NCBI RefSeq assembly: GCF_014287875.1
Contig: NZ_JACOPN010000003.1
Location: 186,001 to 250,000, forward strand
DNA from: Flintibacter faecis
Lineage (GTDB): Bacteria; Bacillota; Clostridia; Oscillospirales; Oscillospiraceae
DNA length: 64,000 bases
Direction of reading: 5' to 3'
The translations under genes were made by a program, and so were the position numbers. Positions 18,280 to 26,940 of the stretch are shown here, one piece after another (the first letter of the stretch is position 1; every line of letters starts with the position of its first letter). Under the pieces are notes generated by a model that was not told the origin of the DNA, searched no databases, and saw only the letters and a program-made list of their open reading frames with translations.

Positions 18280-18957
18280 ATGAAAAGGCTGGTGACAGCG
18301 TTGAAAATAACCGAGCTCTATGACCTCTCCCACACTGCGGCGGGGGACTATCTGGCCGGGTTCACCTATCCCTGGCAGGCCCTGGAGGGGCTGAAGGACT
18401 TCATTCTGGCCCTGGGGCCCAAGCTGCCCAAGGAGGAATACGAGGAACGGGAGCCCAATGTGTGGGTCCACAAGAGCGCGAAGGTCTTTCCCTCTGCCTA
18501 TTTGGGTGCCCCCTGCATCATCGGACCGGACACCGAGGTCCGCCACTGCGCCTTCATCCGGGGCAGCGCGCTCGTCGGCGCGGGCTGCGTGGTGGGCAAC
18601 TCTGTGGAGCTGAAAAACGTCATCCTGTTCGACGGGGTGCAGACCCCCCACTATAACTATGTGGGTGACTCCATTCTGGGCTATAAGAGCCACATGGGGG
18701 CGGGCTCCATCACCTCTAACGTGAAGTCGGACAAGACCCTGGTGGTCATCCACGACCAGATGGCTCCGGTGGAGACCGGGCGAAAAAAAGTGGGCGCGTT
18801 TTTGGGCGACCATGTAGAGGTCGGCTGCAACAGTGTGCTCAACCCCGGCACGGTCATTGGCCGCAACAGCAGCGTCTATCCCGTCTCCTGCGTCCGGGGT
18901 GTCATCCCAGCCAACAGCATCTGCAAGTCCGGCGGGGTGGTCGTCCCCAAGCAGTAA
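18280..18957 (+). CDS. left-handed beta-helix (hexapeptide) protein, GlmU-C-like
   Basis: The 225-residue product has a short helical head (residues 1-60) and then successive hexapeptide repeats (VFPSAYLGAPCIIGPDTEV, VGAGCVVGNSVELKNVILF, HMGAGSITSNVKSDKT, VEVGCNSVLNPGTVIGRNS) as in acyl/nucleotidyl transferase beta-helices such as the C-terminus of GlmU. No nucleotidyltransferase domain precedes it, so the acceptor and reaction are unknown. The ATG at 18280 is chosen because it keeps the folded part; the binding site is weak, and an in-frame GTG at 18250 is an alternative. Confidence 0.75.
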   Translation: MKRLVTALKITELYDLSHTAAGDYLAGFTYPWQALEGLKDFILALGPKLPKEEYEEREPNVWVHKSAKVFPSAYLGAPCIIGPDTEVRHCAFIRGSALVGAGCVVGNSVELKNVILFDGVQTPHYNYVGDSILGYKSHMGAGSITSNVKSDKTLVVIHDQMAPVETGRKKVGAFLGDHVEVGCNSVLNPGTVIGRNSSVYPVSCVRGVIPANSICKSGGVVVPKQ

Positions 18958-18958
18958 C

Positions 18959-18993
18959 AAAATTGGTCCCGGCCGCGGCTGGGGCCGATTTTT
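18959..18993 (+). terminator. terminator after the beta-helix protein
   Basis: An imperfect stem (AAAATTGGTCCC with GGGGCCGATTTTT) ends in a T5 run directly after the stop codon. Confidence 0.6.
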
Positions 18994-19140
18994 GTATTCC
19001 GTGGCCATCGGCAATGGACTTTGACTGGGTTTTGGTGTATACTTCGGTTTGAAATCAGGCGTGATGAGCGAAAAAACGGCTCATCCCGTTGTATCACTTT
19101 AAAAATTCGGGAATAACATCCTAAGAAAGGGGAAATTACT

Positions 19141-19473
19141 ATGAAAGAGCCTATGAAGAACATTGCCAAGGGCGATGCCCTGATCCTGAAGGAGCAGGTG
19201 GACTATCAGCCCGGCCAGGTGGTCAGCAAGACCCTGGCCCAGAACGATGCCGTCAGCGTGACTCTGTTCTCCTTCGACAAGGGGGAGGAGATCAGCACCC
19301 ACCAGTCCGAGGGCGATGCCTTCGTCACCTGCCTGGACGGCGTGGGCCGCATCACCATCGACGGCAAGGACTCCATCCTTCAGGAGGGCGAGTCTATCGT
19401 CATGCCCGCCGGTCACCCCCATGCGGTGTTCGGCGAGGAGCAGTTCAAGATGCTGCTGGTGGTGGTGTTCTGA
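19141..19473 (+). CDS. cupin-domain protein
   Basis: The 110-residue protein is a single cupin barrel: motif 1 around GEEISTHQSEGDAFVTCLDG and motif 2 around LQEGESIVMPAGHPHAVF. Metal-binding His/Glu positions are present. Small cupins of this kind are often found with redox enzymes, but no reaction can be assigned. AAAGGGG lies 8 nt upstream. A terminator separates it from hcp, so it is its own transcription unit. Confidence 0.85.
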   Translation: MKEPMKNIAKGDALILKEQVDYQPGQVVSKTLAQNDAVSVTLFSFDKGEEISTHQSEGDAFVTCLDGVGRITIDGKDSILQEGESIVMPAGHPHAVFGEEQFKMLLVVVF

Positions 19474-19501
19474 CGGGGTCTCCCGCGCATTCACCGAAAA
19501 G

Positions 19502-19530
19502 AGGGGCCGCTGGGGACAGCGGCCCCTTTG
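19502..19530 (+). terminator. terminator after the cupin gene
   Basis: An 11-bp perfect stem (19502-19512 with 19517-19527) with a 4-nt loop; only a short T run follows. Confidence 0.75.
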
Positions 19531-19569
19531 TGATCTCTATTTTCTACTTTTCAGAGGAGGGGCAACACC

Positions 19570-21168
19570 ATGGAACAGGAGATGTTTTGTTTTCAATGTG
19601 AGCAGGCGGCGAACTGTGCCGGCTGCACTGGGCGGGCCGGCGTGTGCGGCAAGACATCGGAGACAGCCCGGCTACAGGACCGGCTCACCGGGGCCCTGAT
19701 CGGCCTGGCCCGGGCCTCCAACGGGGAGGCACATCTGGCGGAGGATGTCTGCCGTCTGATGATCCGGGCCCTGTTCGCCACGCTGACCAACGTGAATTTC
19801 GACCCCCAGGCCCTGGGGCAGCTCATCGACCTGGTCCACCGGGAGCAGGAGCGGCTGGTCCCCGGCTGCGCCGTCTGCAGTGCGCCCTGCGGCAGGGCGG
19901 AGGACTATGACATGACCCGGCTGTGGAATGCGCCCGAAGACATCCGCAGTTTAAAGTCCCTGGTGCTCTTCGGCCTCCGGGGCATGGCTGCCTACGCCTA
20001 CCACGCCATGGTCCTGGATTTTTGGGACGACGAGGTAGGCCAGTTCTTCCGCCGGGCCCTGTTCGCCCTGGGGGAGGACTGGGGCATGGACGACCTGCTG
20101 CCCCTGGCTCTGGAGGTGGGCGAGCAGAATCTGGCCTGTATGGCCCTGCTGGACCGGGCCAACACCCACGCCTTCGGCACCCCAGAGCCCGCCCAGGTGT
20201 CCATGGTGGTGGAGCCGGGGCCCTTCATCGTGGTCTCCGGCCATGACCTGCTGGACCTGAAGCTGCTCCTGGACCAGACAGCGGGGACAGGGGTCAGCGT
20301 CTACACCCACGGGGAGATGCTGCCCGCCCACGGCTATCCCAACCTGCGGGCCTATCCCCACCTGAAGGGCAACTTCGGCACCGCCTGGCAGAATCAGCAG
20401 CAGGAGTTTGATGCCATCCCCGCCCCCGTCCTGTTCACCACCAACTGCCTGATGCCGCCCAGGGGGAGCTATGCAGACCGGGTGTTCACCACCGGGACGG
20501 TGGGCTATCCCGGCATGGTCCACATCGGGGCAGACCGGGATTTCTCCCCCGTCATCCAAAAGGCCCTGGAGCTGGGGGGCTATGCCAACCGGCGGCAGCT
20601 GTCCGGCATCAACGGCGGCACCACCCTGACCACCGGCTTTGCCCATGGGGCCGTTCTCGCCCGGGCGGACCAGATCGTGGAGGCGGTGAAATCGGGGGCA
20701 ATCCGGCATTTCTTCCTGGTGGGCGGCTGCGATGGAGCCAGACCGGGCCGGAACTACTACACGGAGTTCGTCAAGCTCACCCCGCCGGACACGGTGGTGC
20801 TCACCCTGGCCTGCGGCAAGTTCCGTTTCAACGACCTGGACCTGGGAACGGTGGCCGGGCTGCCCCGGCTCATGGATGTAGGCCAGTGCAACGATGCCTA
20901 CAGCGCCATTCAGATCGCCCTGGCCCTGGCCAATGTCTTTGGCTGCGGAGTGAACGAGCTGCCGCTGTCTATGGTACTGTCCTGGTATGAGCAGAAGGCG
21001 GTGTGTATCCTGCTGACCCTGCTGCACCTGGGCATCCAAAACATCCGCCTGGGTCCCACCCTGCCCGCCTTTCTCTCTCCCAACGTGCTCGCTTACCTGG
21101 CCGAGCACTATCACATCGCTCCCATCACCACCCCGGAGCGGGACCTGATGGCCATGCTGGGGGAGTGA
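19570..21168 (+). CDS. hcp: hybrid-cluster protein (hydroxylamine reductase)
   Basis: The 532-residue Hcp binds an N-terminal [4Fe-4S] cluster through C7, C10, C19 and C26 and a hybrid Fe-S-O cluster through downstream ligands seen in FTTNCLMPP, VGGCDGARPGRNYYTEF, LACGKFRFND and VGQCNDAY. It detoxifies nitric oxide/hydroxylamine or takes part in protein S-nitrosation under anaerobic nitrosative stress. No HCR reductase gene is adjacent; a ferredoxin may donate electrons. GAGGAGG lies 9 nt before the ATG. Confidence 0.95.
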   Translation: MEQEMFCFQCEQAANCAGCTGRAGVCGKTSETARLQDRLTGALIGLARASNGEAHLAEDVCRLMIRALFATLTNVNFDPQALGQLIDLVHREQERLVPGCAVCSAPCGRAEDYDMTRLWNAPEDIRSLKSLVLFGLRGMAAYAYHAMVLDFWDDEVGQFFRRALFALGEDWGMDDLLPLALEVGEQNLACMALLDRANTHAFGTPEPAQVSMVVEPGPFIVVSGHDLLDLKLLLDQTAGTGVSVYTHGEMLPAHGYPNLRAYPHLKGNFGTAWQNQQQEFDAIPAPVLFTTNCLMPPRGSYADRVFTTGTVGYPGMVHIGADRDFSPVIQKALELGGYANRRQLSGINGGTTLTTGFAHGAVLARADQIVEAVKSGAIRHFFLVGGCDGARPGRNYYTEFVKLTPPDTVVLTLACGKFRFNDLDLGTVAGLPRLMDVGQCNDAYSAIQIALALANVFGCGVNELPLSMVLSWYEQKAVCILLTLLHLGIQNIRLGPTLPAFLSPNVLAYLAEHYHIAPITTPERDLMAMLGE

Positions 21169-21182
21169 CCCGGCTCCCAATG

Positions 21183-21220
21183 CCCGCGCCCGGAGCGTTC
21201 TTCCCCGGGCGCGGGATTTT
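21183..21220 (+). terminator. hcp terminator
   Basis: An 11-bp perfect GC stem (21183-21193 with 21205-21215) followed by ATTTTCTT. Confidence 0.88.
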
Positions 21221-21306
21221 CTTATTGGTCAGTGTGTTTTAAAAATTGGATTTTTCTGTCACATTTCACGCCGTGAAAAATTTTTCGGGAAATTTAAAAA
21301 AAGTTG

Positions 21307-21335
21307 TTGACAACCCGGAGTCTTTCTGGTATGAT
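21307..21335 (+). promoter_or_regulatory. promoter of tRNA-Ala copy 1
   Basis: TTGACA (21307-21312), 17-nt spacer, TATGAT (21330-21335), 47 nt upstream of the tRNA. The same arrangement with a similar leader precedes copy 2. Confidence 0.8.
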
Positions 21336-21382
21336 ACTCATTGTTCCGAGCGAACGGGCCACAAAAGCCCACAACAAAACAT

Positions 21383-21458
<76 letters not shown>

Positions 21459-21468
21459 AACCAAGATG

Positions 21469-21505
21469 ATCCGAACCTTTTCCCGTTAGGGAAACGGGTT
21501 CGGAT
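21469..21505 (+). terminator. terminator of tRNA-Ala copy 1
   Basis: A stem ATCCGAACC/GGTTCGGAT (21469-21477 with 21497-21505) with an inner CCCGTT..AACGGG-like pairing follows the tRNA by 10 nt; the T run is weak. Confidence 0.65.
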
Positions 21506-21542
21506 TTATCGTTTATGTCACTGATTCAAGGAGGACGAACGT

Positions 21543-21641
21543 ATGCTCAAAAAGATCAGGATCATTCTCAGCGTCATTTCGATCATACTCAATCTTGCAC
21601 TGATCGTGATGATCGTAAACCACCAGGAAGAGGAAGCATGA
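21543..21641 (+). CDS. 32-residue single-helix membrane peptide
   Basis: AAGGAGG lies 8 nt before the ATG of a 32-codon frame: MLKKIRIILSVISIILNL, then ALIVMIVNHQEEEA. A basic N-terminus, one hydrophobic helix and an acidic tail predict a small membrane-bound peptide. It is followed by a terminator. No family is recognised; the strong binding site and closed transcription unit argue that it is real. Confidence 0.6.
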   Translation: MLKKIRIILSVISIILNLALIVMIVNHQEEEA

Positions 21642-21697
21642 TCGGATAGACACGGGGCGGATCAAATTTTCCCTACCGCATGGTTTTCCCGTTTGCA

Positions 21698-21739
21698 GAA
21701 GATTCCGGCCGCAGCGAGAGCTGCGGTCTTCTTTTTTTG
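21698..21739 (+). terminator. terminator after the small membrane peptide
   Basis: AGAAGA..CCGCAG pairs with CTGCGG TCTTCT (small bulge on the left) and a T7 run follows. Confidence 0.8.
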
Positions 21740-21909
21740 TAACAAAAAACACTCAGATTCTTGGTCGGTTTTTCTGTGATTTTGTCTATTACCGACCGGG
21801 ATATTTCTTGCAGAATCAGAGGGGTTCTGTTATATTTATGATAAAGACTTCATTGGCTGGTGAATTATGCTCTTTTCTGCCGGCCATTGTGGGAAGAGAG
21901 GATACCGCC

Positions 21910-23250
21910 ATGGAACTTCAGCCGTCGCTGACCGTATCGCAAAAGCTGACGCTTACCCCCGCCATGCGTCAAGCCCTGCGCTGTCTTCAGCTGCCCATCC
22001 CGGAGCTGTCTGAGCTGCTCCAGGAGGAGGCTCTGTCCAACCCCCTGCTCAACGCCGAGCCCCCGGAGCACACCGCCAGAGAGACCCTGTCCGCCCCCGA
22101 GATCCGGGAGGACAGCATCTGGCGCGTGGGCGGCCAGCGGGACCCGGAGGAGGACCGCACCGACCACGAGCCCCGTGTGGCCCAGGAGCAGACCTTTCAG
22201 GAGTATCTGCACAAGCAGCTGGGCCAGAACCGGCTGATCGACAGCCATCTGCGGGCCCTGTGTGACTATCTGGTGGGCTGTCTGGACAGCCGGGGCTATC
22301 TGGACTGCCCCATCCCCCAGCTGGCCCAGGAGCTGGGCTGTCCCCTGTCCGATCTGGAACAGGCCCTATTCGCCGTGCAGATGCTGGACCCCCCTGGCGT
22401 GGGGGCCCGGAACCTGTCTGAGTGTCTGATCCTGCAGCTGGCCCAGGGGCCCTATTTCAACGCCCTCACCGTGGCCATCGCCAGGGACGGTCTGGACCTG
22501 CTGGCCGCCCAGGACTATAAGGGCCTGTGCAAAAAGCTGGGAGCCAAGCGGGGGGAGGTGGACCTGGCCTGCCAGGCCATCCGCTCCCTGAACCCCATTC
22601 CCTCCCGGGGTTTCTCCAGCGGCGCGCCCCTGTCTCTCTCCATTCCCGATGCCGCCATCCGCTGTGAGCAGGGACACATCATCATCGAGGTGGATCACCA
22701 CGCCCTGCCCAAGCTGTCCATCAACCAAGATTATGCCGACATGCTCCACAAGAGCGACGATCCGGCGGTGCAGGACTACATCAAGGAGCAGCTGGGCCGG
22801 GCCCGGGCCATGATCGGCAACCTCCAGGGCCGCTATGACACCCTCACCCGTCTGCTGGCCGCCCTGACGGCGGCCCAGCCCGACTACTTCCTCCACGGCG
22901 GCGACCTGAAACCCCTGACCATGCAGCAACTGGCCCAGGGCATGGGGGTCAGCGTGTCCACCGTCAGCCGGACCGTACAGAACAAGTCCGTGCTGTTCAA
23001 CGGCCTGGTAGTCCCCCTGCGCAGCTTCTTCACCGCCCCCGCCCGCACAGACGGACAGGTATCCTCCCAGGCGGTGAAGCAGCGCATCCAGCGCTTCATC
23101 CAGGCAGAGGACCCCACCGCCCCTCTGTCCGACGACGCCGTGTGCGCCGCCCTCAGCGCCGCCGGCATCAACATCTCCCGGCGGACGGCGGCCAAATACC
23201 GCACTGCTCTGGGTATCCCGCCCGCCTCAGCCAGAAAAGCTAGGAGTTAG
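21910..23250 (+). CDS. rpoN: RNA polymerase sigma-54 factor
   Basis: The 446-residue product has the Gln/Leu-rich region I (LTVSQKLTLTPAMRQALRCLQLPIPELSELL), an acidic linker, the core-binding domain (LDSRGYLDCP, LDPPGVGARNLSECLILQL), the helix-turn-helix (MQQLAQGMGVSVSTVSRTVQ) and a slightly altered RpoN box ISRRTAAKYR near the end. It recognises -24/-12 promoters and needs an ATPase activator; none is visible in the window. GAGG precedes the ATG by 9 nt. The last residues ARS and the stop codon come from the adjoining AGGAGTT repeat. Confidence 0.94.
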   Translation: MELQPSLTVSQKLTLTPAMRQALRCLQLPIPELSELLQEEALSNPLLNAEPPEHTARETLSAPEIREDSIWRVGGQRDPEEDRTDHEPRVAQEQTFQEYLHKQLGQNRLIDSHLRALCDYLVGCLDSRGYLDCPIPQLAQELGCPLSDLEQALFAVQMLDPPGVGARNLSECLILQLAQGPYFNALTVAIARDGLDLLAAQDYKGLCKKLGAKRGEVDLACQAIRSLNPIPSRGFSSGAPLSLSIPDAAIRCEQGHIIIEVDHHALPKLSINQDYADMLHKSDDPAVQDYIKEQLGRARAMIGNLQGRYDTLTRLLAALTAAQPDYFLHGGDLKPLTMQQLAQGMGVSVSTVSRTVQNKSVLFNGLVVPLRSFFTAPARTDGQVSSQAVKQRIQRFIQAEDPTAPLSDDAVCAALSAAGINISRRTAAKYRTALGIPPASARKARS

Positions 23251-23290
23251 GAAGCTAGGAGTTAGGAGTTAGGAGTTAGGAGTTAGGAGT
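23241..23290. repeat. AGGAGTT tandem repeat
   Basis: The heptamer AGGAGTT recurs about six times, sharing sequence with the palindromes at 4275 and 23285. It provides the rpoN stop codon. Confidence 0.8.
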
Positions 23291-23517
23291 GATGAGTTAA
23301 AAGTTAAACTCATCACTCATGAGACTGTCAAAAAAGCCTGTCATTGCGAGGAGGCCCAACGGGCCGACGTGGCAATCCGTTCCTAACCCCCATGATTATC
23401 AGCATATTTCCGGTTTTAAGTTACGGATTCCCACGTCGCTTCGCTCCTCGGAATGACAGAAACGGGTTTATTGACACGCTGAGGAGTGATGCGTTAAAAG
23501 TTAAACTCATCACTCAT
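23285..23517. repeat. palindromic mobile repeat, copy 2, with duplicated hairpin target
   Basis: The 161-bp core (23321-23481, GAGACTGTC..GACACGCTG) is flanked by 36-bp direct repeats (23285-23320 and 23482-23517, one mismatch), each a hairpin with 12-bp arms (GAGTGATGAGTT/AACTCATCACTC). The core is closely similar to copies at 9.3 and 51.2 kb, with a less conserved centre. Confidence 0.88.
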
Positions 23518-24715
23518 CTCTCATCACTCCTAACTCTTGCATCGCCAGCCAGGTGTGCAGGGCGGCACCCAGGGGCAGCACGTCCTCGTTGAAGACCACA
23601 GCGGGGTTGTGCATGGGCCGCCCGAAGCGGGGGTCCTCCTGAGCCGTGCCCGCCCCCAGCAGCAGATAGGCACAGGGCAGTTCGTAGGTATAGGAGGCAA
23701 AATCCTCCGAGCCCATGCCCCCCTGGTCCAGCCGAAGCACCCGGTCCGGTCCGGCGACCTCCTCCGCCCAGCGGGCCGCCTGGTCCATCAGGGCCGGGTC
23801 GTTGCGCAGGGGCGGGGCCGAGGCAAGCTCCTCCACCAGGGCGCTGCCCCGAAAGGCCGCCGCCACCGACTCTGCCACCTGGCGGATGCGCTCCATGAGC
23901 TGCTCAGACAGCTCCCGGTCAAAGGTGCGGATGGTCCCCTCCAGCACCGCCCGGTCCGGGATGACGTTGGGCAGCTCTCCCGCCTGGAACCGGCCTACGG
24001 TGACGACGGCGGGGCTTTTGGCCGGGACCTCCCGGCTGACCAGCTCCTGCAGGGCCAGATAGATGTGGGCGGCAATGTTGATGGGGTCCACCCCCGTCTC
24101 GGGCATGGCCCCGTGGCAGCCCTTTCCCGTCACGGTGACGCGGAAGAGGGTACACCCGGCCATAAACGTCCCCCGCCCGCACAGCACCATGCCGGAGGGC
24201 GTGCCCGAATTTACATGCAGGGCGATGGCCGCCTGGGGTCTGGGCGCCTCCAGAACTCCCGCCTTCAGCATGGCCTTCGCTCCGGTGAAGCCCTCCTCGT
24301 CGGGCTGGAACACCAGCTTTACCGTGCCGTTTAACTGCGCCTGATACTTGCGCAGCAGGGCCGCCGCACCCAGCAGCATGGCCGCGTGCATGTCGTGGCC
24401 GCATGCGTGCATGGCCCCGTTGTCCGACTGAAAGTCCAACCCGCTCTGCTCCCGCCCCGCCAGGGCATCCATGTCCGCCCGCAGCAGGACACACCGGCCC
24501 GTGTCTTTCCCGGTGATGGCGGCCACCAGGCCGCCGCCCAGAGCCTGGGTCTGATAGCCCAGCTTTTTCAGTTCCCCGGCAATATAGGCCGCCGTGCGTG
24601 GCAGATCCTGACCCACCTCCGGGCAGCGGTGGATGGTCCGGCGGTGGGCTAGGATGGTCTCCCGCTCCTCCTGAGCGGCAGCCAACACGTCCCGGGCCGT
24701 AAGTTTTTGTTTCAT
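23510..24715 (-). CDS. M20-family amidohydrolase/peptidase
   Basis: The 401-residue enzyme resembles hippurate/N-acyl-amino-acid hydrolases and carboxypeptidase Ss1. Di-metal ligands are seen in LRADMDALAG, ACGHDMHAAMLLGAA, FQPDEEGFTGA, and near the C-terminus in GGMGSEDFASY; a dimerisation domain (about residues 185-300) interrupts the catalytic domain. It cleaves acyl-amino acids or dipeptides; the substrate is not predictable. The C-terminal ELGVMRDE and its stop are encoded by the intergenic repeat. Confidence 0.88.
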   Translation of the reverse strand: MKQKLTARDVLAAAQEERETILAHRRTIHRCPEVGQDLPRTAAYIAGELKKLGYQTQALGGGLVAAITGKDTGRCVLLRADMDALAGREQSGLDFQSDNGAMHACGHDMHAAMLLGAAALLRKYQAQLNGTVKLVFQPDEEGFTGAKAMLKAGVLEAPRPQAAIALHVNSGTPSGMVLCGRGTFMAGCTLFRVTVTGKGCHGAMPETGVDPINIAAHIYLALQELVSREVPAKSPAVVTVGRFQAGELPNVIPDRAVLEGTIRTFDRELSEQLMERIRQVAESVAAAFRGSALVEELASAPPLRNDPALMDQAARWAEEVAGPDRVLRLDQGGMGSEDFASYTYELPCAYLLLGAGTAQEDPRFGRPMHNPAVVFNEDVLPLGAALHTWLAMQELGVMRDE

Positions 24716-24818
24716 AGGTCAGTTCCCCTTTCTTCTGTTTGGAATGGCTGAAAGATATTGTACCACATTTTCCCCCTTTACAACAGCGCAGAAGCAAAAT
24801 CATCAGGAGGTCCTCTTT

Positions 24819-25172
24819 GTGACGATAGAAGCTTTTTATGCCGCTGTAGGCGGCGATTACCAGGCGACCCTGCGGCGGCTGATGGTCCCGGAGATCGTGG
24901 AGACCTTCGCTGTCCGCTATGCCCAGGACACCACCGTGGACCGGCTCCACCGGGCCTTGGAGGCGGGGGATGCCGAGCGCGCCTTCCGCACCGCCCACTC
25001 CCTGCGGGGACTGGCCCAGAACCTCGGCTTTGAGCGGCTGTATCAGGCAGCCGCCGTTTTGACAGAGGCCCTGCGCCCCAGACGGCTGCCCGTCTCCCCT
25101 GCCCTGCTTGCGGCGGTGGATGCGGCCCATCGACAGGTGACGGAAGCCGTCGCCGCCTATGCCAAGGCTTAA
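24819..25172 (+). CDS. HPt (histidine phosphotransfer) protein
   Basis: The 117-residue all-helical protein carries the phospho-acceptor motif RTAHSLRGLAQNLGFERL (His near residue 58). It would relay phosphate between a receiver and another response regulator. The GTG at 24819 has AGGAGG 8 nt upstream; an earlier in-frame ATG at 24744 has no binding site. It lies 72 nt before a hybrid histidine kinase that has a receiver but no HPt domain, so the pair probably form one phosphorelay. Confidence 0.85.
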   Translation: MTIEAFYAAVGGDYQATLRRLMVPEIVETFAVRYAQDTTVDRLHRALEAGDAERAFRTAHSLRGLAQNLGFERLYQAAAVLTEALRPRRLPVSPALLAAVDAAHRQVTEAVAAYAKA

Positions 25173-25244
25173 CGCAAAGCCCAGCCTCTCATTCCCTCCA
25201 CCTGGGAGGAAGGGGCTGATCTTATCGATAAAGGAGACCACGGA

Positions 25245-26939
25245 GTGCATATCTTGTCTGCCGCGCTCAGCACACTGAGCGCCTCTCCCACTGCGGGGCT
25301 GCTGCTGGCCGGGGAACTGGCCGCTGCCGCCTGGATGGTGGAGCGATTCGCCCGCCAGACCATAAAAATCCGAAAGCAGGATCAAGCCCTGGCCTATGAG
25401 CGGATCTTCTCCCGCTCCCTGTCCCGGCTGGATCACGAGGTCTATCTGCTCCTGCGCCGCAGCGACACCTTTCCCCTGTACGTCGCCGGGGACCTGCCCG
25501 GACTCACCGGACTGACCCTGGAGGATATGCAGCGGGACATCGCCTGCTTCTTCCAGCTGATGAGCGCCGCCGATGCCAAGACCCTGCGCCGGATGCTGGA
25601 GGAGTGGGACCGCAGCGCCCCCCTGCGCCTGACCTTTTACAGCAAATGGGGGGACCGATGGCTGGAGCTGTGCGCGCTGCCTGCGGAGAACAGCCACTAC
25701 ACCATGCTGAACCTGCGGGATGTGTCCACCCTGCGCCAGCGACAGGAGGAGATGGCCCGGCAGCTGGAGGAGGCCCAGGCGGCCAGCCGATCCAAAACAG
25801 AGTTTCTCTCCCGCATGAGCCACGAGATCCGCACCCCCATCAACGGCATCAACGGCCTGATGACCCTGACCCGCACCCGCCTGGGCGGCTCCAACCCGGA
25901 GGCGGAGGAATATCTCACCCGGGCAGAGGACCTGTCCCAGCATCTGCTGTCCGTCATCAACGATATTCTGGACCTGTCCCGCATTGAGACGGGAAAGACC
26001 GAACTGGAGCAGAAAAGCTTCGATCTTTACGCCCTGGGCGATCAGCTGCGCAGCATGTTCCAGAAAACTGTGGAGGCCAAGGGACTGCGTTTTCACCTGG
26101 AATTTAAAAACTTTACCGTCCGCTATGTGGTGGGCGATCAACTGCGTATCACACAAATACTGTTGAATTTCCTATCCAACGCGGTAAAATTTACCAGCCA
26201 TGGTGAGATATCCGTCACCTTCCGCCAGATGATGCGCACAGATGACACGGTCAGCTTCCTGGTGGCCGTAAAAGACACCGGTAAAGGCATGGACCCCAAA
26301 TTCATCACTTCCATTTTCCGCCCCTTCCAGCAGGAGAACGCCTCCATTGCCAAGACATACGGCGGCTCCGGTCTGGGCATGGCCATCACCGACCAACTGG
26401 TACGGCTGATGGGGGGCGAGATCATGGTGGACAGCATGCCCGGACGGGGCAGCACGTTCACCGTATACCTTCACCTGCCCATGGGGGACAGCCCCGCCCT
26501 CGTGGCAGAGCAGAAGGAGGAGACCGACGACTTCTCCTTTGAAGGCCGCCGCATCCTCATGGCCGAGGACAACGAGACCAACGCCGAGATCGCCGTGTCC
26601 ATTCTGGAGGAGGTCCACGGGGCCCACGTGGAAGTGGCCCACAACGGCCGGGAGGCGGTGGACATGTTCTCCGCTCACCCGGCGGGCTATTACGACTTCA
26701 TCCTCATGGACGTGCAGATGCCCGTGATGGATGGCCGCACCGCCGCCCGGACCATCCGCGCCCTGCCCCGGCCCGATGCCAAGACGGAGCTGATCTTCGC
26801 CCTGTCTGCCGACGCCTTCTCAGAGGACGAGCGCCAGTCTGTGGAGGCAGGCATGAACGGTCACTTCTCCAAGCCCGTGAATTATGACGAGCTCCGCCGC
26901 TGTGTGGGAACCTTTTTCAAAAGCAGAGAGGACGGTTAA
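25245..26939 (+). CDS. hybrid sensor histidine kinase / response regulator
   Basis: The 564-residue protein has one N-terminal hydrophobic helix (residues 14-32), a PAS-like sensor region (45-160), a coiled coil, HisKA with SHEIRTPINGI (phospho-His near 200), HATPase (NFLSNAVKFT, DTGKGMD, GGSGLGMAI) and a C-terminal receiver with MDVQMPVMDG (phospho-Asp) and SKP lysine. The signal is unknown. GTG start with AAAGGAG 8 nt upstream. No separate output regulator is adjacent. Confidence 0.93.
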   Translation: MHILSAALSTLSASPTAGLLLAGELAAAAWMVERFARQTIKIRKQDQALAYERIFSRSLSRLDHEVYLLLRRSDTFPLYVAGDLPGLTGLTLEDMQRDIACFFQLMSAADAKTLRRMLEEWDRSAPLRLTFYSKWGDRWLELCALPAENSHYTMLNLRDVSTLRQRQEEMARQLEEAQAASRSKTEFLSRMSHEIRTPINGINGLMTLTRTRLGGSNPEAEEYLTRAEDLSQHLLSVINDILDLSRIETGKTELEQKSFDLYALGDQLRSMFQKTVEAKGLRFHLEFKNFTVRYVVGDQLRITQILLNFLSNAVKFTSHGEISVTFRQMMRTDDTVSFLVAVKDTGKGMDPKFITSIFRPFQQENASIAKTYGGSGLGMAITDQLVRLMGGEIMVDSMPGRGSTFTVYLHLPMGDSPALVAEQKEETDDFSFEGRRILMAEDNETNAEIAVSILEEVHGAHVEVAHNGREAVDMFSAHPAGYYDFILMDVQMPVMDGRTAARTIRALPRPDAKTELIFALSADAFSEDERQSVEAGMNGHFSKPVNYDELRRCVGTFFKSREDG

Positions 26940-26940
26940 A

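Noticed and set aside
23241..23535. CRISPR array in the tandem AGGAGTT/GAGTGATGAG region
   Set aside because: Units are 7-12 bp without unique spacers of constant length, and no cas genes are present.
23919..26156. A 745-codon open frame on the minus strand across the M20 start, HPt and hybrid kinase genes
   Set aside because: It is antisense to well-supported genes, has low-complexity His/Gly/Gln composition typical of GC-rich shadow frames and no binding site.
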